Source: Prevotellaceae bacterium UBA1391
GTDB taxonomy: Bacteria; Bacteroidota; Bacteroidia; Bacteroidales; Bacteroidaceae
NCBI GenBank assembly: GCA_002305265.1
Contig: DBQP01000017.1
Location: 75,069 to 139,068, forward strand
Length of the DNA stretch: 64,000 nt
Direction of reading: 5' to 3'
A program made the position numbers and the translations under genes. The notes beneath the pieces were generated by a model. It saw only the letters and a program-made list of their open reading frames with translations. It had not been told where the DNA came from and did no database searches. Below are positions 26,750-33,888 of this stretch, one piece after another; the stretch's first letter is position 1; every line of letters begins with the position of its first letter.

Positions 26750-26925
26750 GACTGCGCTCCTTTTCAAAAACGACTGCGTTCATTTTTGAAAACGACTGCG
26801 TTCCTTTTCAAAAACGACTGCGCCCGCCATCGACGCTGGGCGCAGTCGTCTTTCTTCATGAAGGCCTTCGCAGCGCAACGAGAAGGCCTTCGTGATGAAA
26901 CGAGAAGGCCTTCGTGACGACGACT
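26750..26925. repeat. Eight-step 22-nt array joining two repeat families and an inverted unit
   Basis: GACTGCG occurs at 26750, 26772, 26794 and 26816; an inverted copy (GGGCGCAGTCG) starts at 26838; the palindrome core GAAGGCCTTCG occurs at 26860, 26882 and 26904. Every step is 22, so two unrelated unit families and the inverted copy share one register. It lies 84 bp after the ATPase stop and upstream of the sigma-factor promoter. Confidence 0.95.
26814..26854 (+). terminator. Hairpin formed by a repeat unit and its inverted copy, likely terminator of the ATPase gene
   Basis: ACGACTGCGCCC (26814-26825) pairs perfectly with 26838-26849 (12 bp, 12-nt loop), followed by CTTTCTTC. The stem is made from the fourth unit of the array and the inverted unit. 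Confidence 0.65.
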
Positions 26926-26996
26926 CCGCTGCCGCCGGCTGTGCCCGACGCGCGCATTCCGAAGGGAAAAAGTGCAGAAATCTCGTTTTTTATTCG

Positions 26997-27004
26997 TAAG
27001 TTTG
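26997..27004 (+). promoter_or_regulatory. -7 promoter element of the sigma-factor gene
   Basis: TAAGTTTG followed by C, 103 bp before ATG 27107. This is a housekeeping-type element, so it gives no sign of autoregulation by the encoded sigma factor. Confidence 0.6.
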
Positions 27005-27106
27005 CACGGCATTTCGGGCGCGGCGCCCCGTCTGCCCACTGCGTGCGGCTGTTTCCGCAGCCTGCGTGGAAGCCATCCGATGCCCTATTCGATATTCCGA
27101 CGAGAT

Positions 27107-27706
27107 ATGAACGAGAAAGCCATAGTGGAAGCCCTGCTGGAGCGTGACCCCTTCGTCACGCGACTTTTCTTTCATCGCAACTGCCGCCCGCTGTTTGTCG
27201 GCCTGATCAACAGGCTCGCGAAGGGAGGCGTGAGATGGGAACTGGACGAGGTGGTAGACGAGGTCTACATGCTCCTCATGGAGGACGACGGGCGCCGGCT
27301 GCGCACCTTCCAGTTCGAAAGCTCGCTCTACCAGTGGATCAAGGTGGTGGCGCTGCGACATTTGCTGCGAAAGCGCGGGCAGGTGATAGAATTGAGCCTC
27401 GACGATGCTCCTTATATTATTGAGCAGGATGTGCTCGACGAGTCCATGGCTCACGCGGCCGTGCCCAGCTCGGCAGCCTCCGACGAGGAGCAGCGGACCG
27501 CAGAGGCCCGGGCCGACGTGGAGCGCCTCCTCGCGCGCATGCCCAACCAGCGCTATGCCGACGTGCTGCGAAAGCTGCACATCGAGGGCTACTCCAACGA
27601 GGAACTGGCCGCGCAGATGCGCATCCGCCTGCCCAACCTCTACAACATCAAGCGCCGCGCCATGGCGCAACTGCAGCAGCTGGCCCTCGCGGAGGCGAAG
27701 GCCTGA
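27107..27706 (+). CDS. Sigma-70 family (ECF-like) RNA polymerase sigma factor
   Basis: A 199-residue protein with a sigma region 2 (about 15-95; DEVVDEVYMLLMEDDGRRLRTFQFESSLYQWIKVV, broken here only for description) and a region 4 helix-turn-helix (about 150-195; YSNEELAAQMRIRLPNLYNIKRR). The two-region layout and size are those of ECF-type factors, though region 2 is divergent. An in-frame ATG at 27080 is an alternative start. A downstream gene 52 bp away encodes a protein with an anti-sigma-like N-terminus, suggesting a regulatory pair. Target genes cannot be inferred. Confidence 0.8.
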   Translation: MNEKAIVEALLERDPFVTRLFFHRNCRPLFVGLINRLAKGGVRWELDEVVDEVYMLLMEDDGRRLRTFQFESSLYQWIKVVALRHLLRKRGQVIELSLDDAPYIIEQDVLDESMAHAAVPSSAASDEEQRTAEARADVERLLARMPNQRYADVLRKLHIEGYSNEELAAQMRIRLPNLYNIKRRAMAQLQQLALAEAKA

Positions 27707-27758
27707 GCCCTGGCGCACAGGCAAACGACTGAACTTCCATCTCTAATAACTTTGGCCT

Positions 27759-28604
27759 ATGGCACTCACCTATCATAAGAAAGACGACGAACGCGAGGAG
27801 AAGAACACGGCGGATCCGTGGCGCGTGTTCGGTATGGGATACCGACGGGAGAAAGCACCGAACGTGCCCGTCGCAGCCACGCTCACCGGAGGTTTCAAGG
27901 ACGAGACCATCGCGGCCTATCTCGACGGCAGCGCCTCGCCCGCCACCATCCGCGACGTGCAGCGGCAGGCGGCCGCCAATCCCTCGCTGGCCGCCTTCCT
28001 GCGCCTGGCGCAGGACATCGACGAAGACGTGATCGGACAGATGCGCGACGGACACTTGGCCGAACTGCCGCTCACGGCCGTGGCCGCCAGCGAGCGCACC
28101 GGTTGCAACGCCTGCGGACTGCGCTGCGAGGAGTACGTGCTCCAGAGCCGCGGCGTCCACTACGACGACGTCGAGCTCGTCCGACAGTCGCAGCAGCACG
28201 GCTGGCTCCGCCCCGACGGCATGCGCATCGGCGACGTCGGCAATGCCCTCTCGCTCTGCGGACTGCACGTGGAGAAGCACTTCGGCTGCACGCTCGAACT
28301 GGCCGCCGAGTGGCTCCGGCAGGGTCGCAGCCTCATCCTCGTGGTCGACGGAGGCGAACTTGTCGGCGACCCCGTGCAGGAGCGCCTCGAGGACCTCTAC
28401 ATCGGCGGAATCCCCGACCACGCCGTCGTCCTGCGGGCGGTGGATTTCGAGGCCGGGACGGTGGACATCTTCGACCCGCAGGGCAAGCCCGAGGGCGACA
28501 CATGGCCCATCGCCCAGTTCGACGACGCATGGGCCGACTCCAGCCGCTACGCCGTCGTCGTGAGCCATCCCGGCGCCGAGAACGCCTGGCAGGAGGAGGC
28601 TTGA
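27759..28604 (+). CDS. Anti-sigma-like N-terminus fused to a C39/papain-like domain
   Basis: A 281-residue cytosolic-looking protein without signal peptide or membrane helix. Residues about 46-90 (DETIAAYLDGSASPATIRDV, then NPSLAAFLRLAQDID) resemble the helical segment of anti-sigma factors (AAYLDGELSPxE..., ALRA), without a zinc motif. Residues 112-275 resemble a C39-type peptidase: Cys in NACGLRCEEYVL (C116, C119, C123), DHAVVLRAVDF (His221) and VDIFDPQG (Asp239), a plausible Cys-His-Asp triad. Next to the sigma factor, it could sense or process a signal that controls it; this is inference. The product is not one I recognise by name. Confidence 0.75.
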   Translation: MALTYHKKDDEREEKNTADPWRVFGMGYRREKAPNVPVAATLTGGFKDETIAAYLDGSASPATIRDVQRQAAANPSLAAFLRLAQDIDEDVIGQMRDGHLAELPLTAVAASERTGCNACGLRCEEYVLQSRGVHYDDVELVRQSQQHGWLRPDGMRIGDVGNALSLCGLHVEKHFGCTLELAAEWLRQGRSLILVVDGGELVGDPVQERLEDLYIGGIPDHAVVLRAVDFEAGTVDIFDPQGKPEGDTWPIAQFDDAWADSSRYAVVVSHPGAENAWQEEA

Positions 28605-28702
28605 ACCCCACGCCGCGCCATCCGCAGCCGGCGATGAGGCCCGCAAGGCAGGCCGCATCCGCACCGCCTGCGCCCGACCGCGGCAGCAAAACAACAGCAG
28701 AC

Positions 28703-29662
28703 ATGACCACAGACGAACAATACATGGCCCGCTGCATCCAGCTGGCCCGCGGCGGACGGAAGAATGCAGCGCCCAACCCGATGGTCGGAGCCGTCGTCGT
28801 GCACGACGGACGCATCATCGGCGAAGGATACCACGTGCGCTGCGGTGAGCCACATGCCGAGGTCAACGCCCTCCGGAGCGTCCGGCCCGACGACGAGCCG
28901 CTGCTCGCCGAGAGCACCATCTACGTGAGTCTCGAACCCTGCGCCCACTACGGCAAGACGCCGCCCTGCGCCGACCTCATCATCCGCCGTGGCCTGCGGC
29001 GCTGCGTCGTAGGCTGCGTCGACCCCTTTGCGCAGGTGCACGGCCTCGGCATCAGCAAGTTGCGGGAGGCAGGCATCGACGTCACCGTCGGCGTGCTGGA
29101 GGCGCAGTGCCAGCAGCTGAACAGCCGATTCATGACTTTCCACCGCCTGCAGCGGCCCTTCGTCACACTGAAATGGGCACAGACTGCCGACAGATTCATC
29201 GGCTACGAAGGCCAGACCCCCGACCGCCCGCTGCGCATCTCGAACACGCTGACGCGCGCCCTCTGCCACAAGCGGAGAGCGGAGCACCAGGCCATCCTCG
29301 TCGGGACGGGCACACTGCGGGCCGACGCCCCGGCCCTGACCGTACGCGACTGGCCGGGCGACGACCCGCGCCGCGTCATCCTCTCCCGCGCCAACGGCAC
29401 CATCGAAGCGCAGCTCCGCCACCTCTGGGAAGACGGCGTGCAATCGGTGCTGGTGGAGGGCGGACGCACCGTACTCGAAAGTTTCATGCAGGCCGGCTGC
29501 TGGGACGAAGCCTTCGTGGAGACCTCTCCCCACACGCTGGCCGCACTGGCCGGACCGGAGGTGCGCGGTGTGGCCGCACCGCAACTGCTTCATGCCGAAT
29601 GGGTGGCAGCCGACACATCGTTCGGACACCTCATCACGCAATACCGCCACGCGCAGTCGTAG
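28703..29662 (+). CDS. ribD: Bifunctional diaminohydroxyphosphoribosylaminopyrimidine deaminase / reductase
   Basis: A 319-residue two-domain enzyme catalysing the deamination and side-chain reduction steps of riboflavin synthesis. The deaminase domain (about 1-145) has zinc ligands in HAEVNAL and EPCAHYGKTPPCADL. The reductase domain (about 148-319) has FVTLKWAQTADRFIG, ILVGTGTLRADAPALTVR and VLVEGGRTVLESF. It is shorter than usual (about 350-370) because roughly 40 residues normally found between the RVxLxR strand and the SxLVEGG motif are absent. ATG 28703 gives the standard MTTDEQYMARCIQLA start; the much longer upstream frame is out of phase with the preceding gene. Confidence 0.93.
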   Translation: MTTDEQYMARCIQLARGGRKNAAPNPMVGAVVVHDGRIIGEGYHVRCGEPHAEVNALRSVRPDDEPLLAESTIYVSLEPCAHYGKTPPCADLIIRRGLRRCVVGCVDPFAQVHGLGISKLREAGIDVTVGVLEAQCQQLNSRFMTFHRLQRPFVTLKWAQTADRFIGYEGQTPDRPLRISNTLTRALCHKRRAEHQAILVGTGTLRADAPALTVRDWPGDDPRRVILSRANGTIEAQLRHLWEDGVQSVLVEGGRTVLESFMQAGCWDEAFVETSPHTLAALAGPEVRGVAAPQLLHAEWVAADTSFGHLITQYRHAQS

Positions 29663-29698
29663 TGCGCCGGTCGCACCCACAGAAAGCCCCTGGCACGT

Positions 29699-29739
29699 CC
29701 TGCGCCGTAGTTTCCTCTTCGCTGGAACTGCGGCGCAGG
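29699..29739 (+). terminator. Stem-loop downstream of ribD, possible terminator
   Basis: CCTGCGCCG (29699-29707) pairs with 29731-29739, continued by AGTT/AACT inside. There is no U-tract, so termination is plausible but unproven. Confidence 0.4.
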
Positions 29740-29804
29740 TGCGTCTGGTCGGGTCCGACGTCGCCTGCACTGGCCAGCCTGTCCACAGGTCCCGACTTCT
29801 GGCA

Positions 29805-30024
29805 GCGCGTGTTGAAAAAGAACGTGGCGCATCTTATTAAAAATCTTGGTGCATCTTTTAAAAAATTGTGGCGCACCGCTGCAGAGGGTTAAGTGCGGAG
29901 AGAACCTTCTGGCAGCGCGTGCTGAAAAAAATATAGATGCATCTTTTAAAAAATTGTGACGCACCGCCGGACGCAGCGCTCAGCGCGCAGAAAGTTCAGG
30001 CAGAGCGCGTTAAAAAACGTCTTG
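29805..30024. repeat. Ten-step 22-nt array with a 110-nt (5 x 22) higher-order duplication
   Basis: Units start at 29805, 29827, 29849, 29871, 29893, 29915, 29937, 29959, 29981 and 30003. The block GCGCGTG(T/C)TGAAAAA at 29805 recurs at 29915; GTGCATCTTTTAAAAAATTG at 29849 recurs, one step late relative to the duplication, at 29937. The flank CTTCTGGCAGCGCGTG precedes both copies, 110 nt apart. It occupies the 615-bp gap between ribD and the DUF6242 gene, upstream of the latter's promoter. Confidence 0.9.
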
Positions 30025-30125
30025 CTGCTCCTGATTTGCACCGCAGATAGCCCTAAATTTCATTAAAAACGAAGTCGGATGAATGAAAAAGGGGGCTTTC
30101 TGTTCCGTATCGCAATAAATTTCCG

Positions 30126-30133
30126 TATTTTTG
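30126..30133 (+). promoter_or_regulatory. -7 promoter element of the DUF6242-porG-uppS-bamA-skp operon
   Basis: TATTTTTG followed by C, 145 bp before the DUF6242 start at 30278. No comparable element was found in the later gaps, so it may drive the whole envelope operon. Confidence 0.6.
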
Positions 30134-30277
30134 CAGACTATAAGCATGGACTTACTTCGCTGAAAAGGTCATCCCGACCATCGGACCGTGCGGACCGAAA
30201 GGGGCGCACGAGGGTGGCGGCTGGGGCGAAGGCGCGGGTTGAGAGACCTGCAGGGGCCAACTGACATTACAGCAGCA

Positions 30278-31675
30278 ATGAAACAAATACCTCTGAAGCT
30301 CGCAGCGATTGCAGCGGCCGGTCTGATGATGACGGCCTGCATCTCCAGCGAAGACGACGCCGTCACGACACAGGAGACGGTGATCACGTCCTACGCCGTG
30401 AGCGACATCGTGACGACGCTCTACACCACCTCCTCGACGGGGGCGGACAGTGCCTACACCCGGACCATCTCCGGATCGGACATCTACTTCAACATCGACC
30501 AGGTGAACAACCGCATCTATTCCATCGACTCGCTGCCGCAGTGGGTCGACCTCTCGCGTGTCGTGACGTCGTTCACCAGCTACGGAACGGTGTATTGCCG
30601 CCAGCGCGGACAGAGCGACTTCTTCTATTTCACTTCGGGCGAGGACTCCGTGGACTACACGCAGAAGGTGGAGTTCCTCGTCGTGGCCACCGACGGCGTC
30701 TCGACACGCCACTACACGGCCGAACTCTACAAGGCAACGAGCGCGTCCGACTCGCTCTACTGGAGCGATGCGAGCGCCGCTGGCCTGCAGCTGGCGGGCC
30801 GCCACCGCACGCTGTCGCTGAACGACGTGCTCTACGTGTTTGCCGAGAACGGCGGCAGCCCGACGGTCAGCACGCTCGACGCGAAGACCTCCGGTGCGGT
30901 CTTCACGGCCCCGGCACTGCTCAAGGGCGCCGCGGCTGCGATTGACTACCGCAGCATTACCCTCTTCGGCGGCCGCTTCTATGCCCTGGACGCCAACGGC
31001 GCACTCTATGCGGCGCAGCCTGAGAGCGGCGCGACGGCATGGACGAAAGTGGCCGACACGGCGTTCACGCAATTGCTCGCAGCGGATGCCTACTACCTCT
31101 ACGCCACCGACGGAACGGCGATTCTCGCCTCCAGCGACCTGAAGACGTGGACGGAGAACGGCAACACTTCGCTCCAGTATCTGCCACAGGCCGGAACAGC
31201 CACCTCGGTTGCTTACGAAAGCCGCACGAACAGCGCGCTCCAGCAAGTCGTAATGACTGGTCTGTCGGCGGCCGACGGCGCTCAGACTGCCGTGTGGATG
31301 AAGACGGCGGCACAAGACGCGGAAAGCAATCAGACGTGGAGCTGCATCCGCCACGATGTGTCCGACGCCCGTGCACTTCCCTACATGGCCGATGTGCAGC
31401 TCCTGCGCTTCGGCGGCAACCTCTATGCGCTGGGCGGCGCGACGCCAGACGCTGCGGCTGAGAATGCCGTCAGCGCGGCAGACGCCTACAAATATTTCTA
31501 CACGTCGGGCGACCACGGCATCAACTGGCGCCGTGTGACGTCCGGCATGCGCTTGCCCGACGGCCTGCGCGAGCACGATGGCGCGCCCGTGACGGCCGCC
31601 GTGGCCGGCGGACACGTCTGGATTGTGCAGAGCGGCGGCTACGTCTGGCGCGGCACGATCAGCAGCGCGCAATAG
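30278..31675 (+). CDS. DUF6242 domain lipoprotein
   Basis: A 465-residue lipoprotein: signal MKQIPLKLAAIAAAGLMMTAC with the lipidated Cys at 21. The N-terminal part (about 40-150) is beta-rich with SIDSLPQWVDLSRVVTSFTS, and the rest has repeated beta-propeller-like strands (FGGRFYALDANGALYAAQ, AADAYYLYATDGTAILASS, LRFGGNLYALGGATPDA). This fits DUF6242 of Bacteroidales. Function is unknown; a surface or periplasmic propeller is inferred. It is the first gene of the run leading to porG-like, uppS and bamA. Confidence 0.83.
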   Translation: MKQIPLKLAAIAAAGLMMTACISSEDDAVTTQETVITSYAVSDIVTTLYTTSSTGADSAYTRTISGSDIYFNIDQVNNRIYSIDSLPQWVDLSRVVTSFTSYGTVYCRQRGQSDFFYFTSGEDSVDYTQKVEFLVVATDGVSTRHYTAELYKATSASDSLYWSDASAAGLQLAGRHRTLSLNDVLYVFAENGGSPTVSTLDAKTSGAVFTAPALLKGAAAAIDYRSITLFGGRFYALDANGALYAAQPESGATAWTKVADTAFTQLLAADAYYLYATDGTAILASSDLKTWTENGNTSLQYLPQAGTATSVAYESRTNSALQQVVMTGLSAADGAQTAVWMKTAAQDAESNQTWSCIRHDVSDARALPYMADVQLLRFGGNLYALGGATPDAAAENAVSAADAYKYFYTSGDHGINWRRVTSGMRLPDGLREHDGAPVTAAVAGGHVWIVQSGGYVWRGTISSAQ

Positions 31676-31715
31676 CCTGCCAGCGCAGGGCCGACGCCGG
31701 CTTGCCGCAAGGGGT

Positions 31716-31825
31716 GCGAACGTGCGAAAGCAAACCCGCGAACGTGCAAAGGTCATTCCACGAACGCCTGAAAGCACATCGGCGAACGTGCGACAATAAA
31801 TCTGCGAACATGCGTGCCGGCCCAA
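31716..31825. repeat. Five-unit 22-nt phased array (core GCGAACGTGCG)
   Basis: Units start at 31716, 31738, 31760, 31782 and 31804 with cores GCGAACGTGCG, GCGAACGTGCA, ACGAACGCCTG, GCGAACGTGCG and GCGAACATGCG. All steps are 22. It lies between the DUF6242 gene and the PorG-like gene. Confidence 0.92.
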
Positions 31826-31962
31826 GCACTTGCAAAAGAAACAAACGGAGCGCCCCTCCCCAGCGGTCGGCCTCCCGCCATTCCAACGACTGTACACTGA
31901 AAATTCGGAGCCGATGCCTCCCGCACAACCTGCCGGCGCAGCGTCTCCCCTCCCGATAGCCC

Positions 31963-32640
31963 ATGACTCGCCTTGTCTCACGCATCCTGCTGATCGTCCT
32001 GCTGTCCGTCGGCCTACAGGCCCGCGCACAGGATACGGAATATGCCTTCGAACTCGGTGTGACAGCCGGAGCCACTGGCTATCTCGGCGACGTCAACCCG
32101 CATGCCATCTACGGAAACGTGAGCTCGGCGGTGGGACTGATCGGACGCTGGAACATCAATCCCCGCCAGGCACTGCTGCTCAACATCACCGCGGGCAAGC
32201 TGACGGGAAACGCTGCTGACTTCAAGAACCACTTCCCCGACAATCCCGACACGGAATGGGAATTCAGCAACTCGGTCGTCGACGTGAGCGCGCAATACGA
32301 GCTCTCGTTCTTCGCCTACGGACAAGGCAGCGGGTTCAGAGGCAGCCGCCGATTCACGCCCTACATCCATTTCGGGCTCGGCGCCACCGTCGGCAACGGA
32401 ACGGCCACGGCCAACCTGCCGCTGGGAGCCGGCGTGAAATACAAACTGAAGGAGCGATGGAACGTCGGACTCGACTGGACGATGCACTTCTCCATGAGCG
32501 ACAAGCTCGACGGCATCGAGGACCCCTACCGCATCAAGAGCGGATTCCTCAAGAACAAGGACTCCTACTCCTTCACGATGCTCTACCTCTCCTACGACCT
32601 CGCGCCCAAGTGCAGCACGTGCCACAACAACTACTACTGA
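31963..32640 (+). CDS. DUF6089 / PorG-like outer-membrane beta-barrel protein
   Basis: A 225-residue protein with a signal peptide (about 1-22, ending ARA) and an outer-membrane beta-barrel (strands such as YAFELGVTAGATGYLGDVN, SQYELSFFAY-like stretches and RFTPYIHFGLGATVGN), ending in CSTCHNNYY. It fits DUF6089, which includes PorG, a component linked to the type IX secretion system. In Porphyromonas the gene also precedes uppS and a bamA gene, as here. Assignment to T9SS is by family and synteny. The four C-terminal residues after the Cys pair are unusually polar for a barrel end. Confidence 0.82.
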   Translation: MTRLVSRILLIVLLSVGLQARAQDTEYAFELGVTAGATGYLGDVNPHAIYGNVSSAVGLIGRWNINPRQALLLNITAGKLTGNAADFKNHFPDNPDTEWEFSNSVVDVSAQYELSFFAYGQGSGFRGSRRFTPYIHFGLGATVGNGTATANLPLGAGVKYKLKERWNVGLDWTMHFSMSDKLDGIEDPYRIKSGFLKNKDSYSFTMLYLSYDLAPKCSTCHNNYY

Positions 32641-32724
32641 GCCGTGGCACGTCGGCCGCAGCGCGCCATGAAGGCGGCAGGCTGGCGACTTTGCACCGAC
32701 GGGCGCTCGTCATCATAACGACAC

Positions 32725-32779
32725 GAAGGCCTTCGTGACCAGACGAGAAGGCCTTCGCAACACGACGAGAAGGCCTTCG
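32725..32779. repeat. 22-nt phased triplet of the palindrome CGAAGGCCTTCG
   Basis: GAAGGCCTTCG at 32725, 32747 and 32769, exactly 22 apart, 85 bp after the PorG-like gene. Confidence 0.92.
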
Positions 32780-32807
32780 TCGGAACGTCAGGAGCGACTC
32801 GGTGCAA

Positions 32808-32895
32808 ACTCGCCGCGCAGCGGCAACCGATTTTCGGCGCAGGCCACAAGCCCTCACCGCGCAGGGCGTACGTCCTCACCGCGCAGGCAGCAAAC
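32808..32895. repeat. Four-unit 22-nt array (core CCGCGCAGG) just upstream of uppS
   Basis: Units at 32808, 32830, 32852 and 32874 carry ACTCGCCGCGCAGC, ATTTTCGGCGCAGG, CCTCACCGCGCAGG and CCTCACCGCGCAGG. It follows the palindrome triplet and ends 27 bp before the uppS start codon. Confidence 0.85.
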
Positions 32896-32922
32896 GCAAC
32901 ATACACAACGAAACCACCATAC

Positions 32923-33669
32923 ATGTACATTGACGAGATAGACAAAACGCGCATTCCGCAGCATGTAGCCATCATCATGGACGGCAACGGCCGCTGGGCG
33001 AAAGCACGGGGCATGCAGCGCTCCATGGGCCATCAGGCAGGCTTGCAGAAAGCACACGAAATCATGGAGACAGCCGTGAAGCTGGGCATCCGATACATGA
33101 CGCTGTATACCTTCTCGACCGAGAACTGGAATCGTCCGGCCGATGAGGTGGCCGCGCTCATGACCTTGCTGATGAAGAACCTCGAGGAAGAGCTCTTCAT
33201 GAAGCACGACGCACGCTTCAAGGCCATCGGCGAGGTGTCGCGTCTGCCGAAGGACGTGCAGGAAGTCGTGCACGAGCTGGAGAACCGGACAAGGAACAAC
33301 AAGGCAACCTGTATGGTGCTGGCGCTGAGCTACTCCTCCCGATGGGAAATCACAAACGCCATGCGACACATGGCCGAGCTCGTGGAAAGCGGACGGCTGA
33401 ACTCGCACGACGTCGACGAGCAGCTCGTGAGCGACCTGCTCGCCACTGAGTTCATGCCCGACCCCGAACTCGTCATCCGCACCGGCGGAGAGCAACGGTT
33501 GAGCAACTTCCTCCTGTGGCAGGCAGCCTACAGCGAGTTCTACTTCACGCCCGTCTACTGGCCCGACTTCGGCGAGGAAGAATTCTGCAAGGCCATCGCC
33601 GACTATCAGCACCGACAGCGCCGTTTCGGCAAGACCGGCGAGCAAGTGGAAGACGGCACCACCGCCTGA
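32923..33669 (+). CDS. uppS: Isoprenyl transferase (undecaprenyl diphosphate synthase)
   Basis: A 248-residue cis-prenyltransferase that builds undecaprenyl diphosphate from farnesyl and isopentenyl diphosphates for cell-wall carrier lipid. Motifs: HVAIIMDGNGRWAKARG with catalytic Asp20, YTFSTENWNRP, and the C-terminal LVIRTGGEQRLSNFLLWQAA. The family more often has Ser-Gly-Glu (RTSGE); here it is RTGGE. Standard length. It lies between the PorG-like gene and bamA, a common Bacteroidales order. Confidence 0.96.
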   Translation: MYIDEIDKTRIPQHVAIIMDGNGRWAKARGMQRSMGHQAGLQKAHEIMETAVKLGIRYMTLYTFSTENWNRPADEVAALMTLLMKNLEEELFMKHDARFKAIGEVSRLPKDVQEVVHELENRTRNNKATCMVLALSYSSRWEITNAMRHMAELVESGRLNSHDVDEQLVSDLLATEFMPDPELVIRTGGEQRLSNFLLWQAAYSEFYFTPVYWPDFGEEEFCKAIADYQHRQRRFGKTGEQVEDGTTA

Positions 33670-33691
33670 GACGCGCACGGCCCAACCGCCG

Positions 33692-33779
33692 CCGGCGCAG
33701 TTAGTGCCCACTGCCGGGGCAGATAGAATCCGCTACTGGCACAGATAAATGTCTCTACCGGCACTCGTCGACCTTCGAA
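33692..33779. repeat. Four-unit 22-nt array between uppS and bamA
   Basis: Units start at 33692, 33714, 33736 and 33758: CCGGCGCAGTTAG, CCGGGGCAGATAG, CTGGCACAGATAA and CCGGCACTCG. All steps are 22. It begins 22 bp after the uppS stop. Confidence 0.88.
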
Positions 33780-33888
33780 CAAGAGAAGTCAACTTATGAT
33801 CATTGCGAATGGGCGGACGGCTGCAAGCGACACGCGCTGCACCTCCATCGACGCCTCTACACCGCCCGATTCGTCAATCCCCGATAAA

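Noticed and set aside
27747..27754. TAACTTTG as a promoter for the anti-sigma-like gene
   Set aside because: It ends only 4 bp before the start codon, too close for a leader, and the gene is 52 bp behind the sigma factor, so it is more likely chance or part of the translation start region.
29590..29964. Minus-strand frames over the ribD 3' end and the repeat array
   Set aside because: Their repetitive peptide (MRHNFLKD) only translates the 22-nt array; no start context or homologue.
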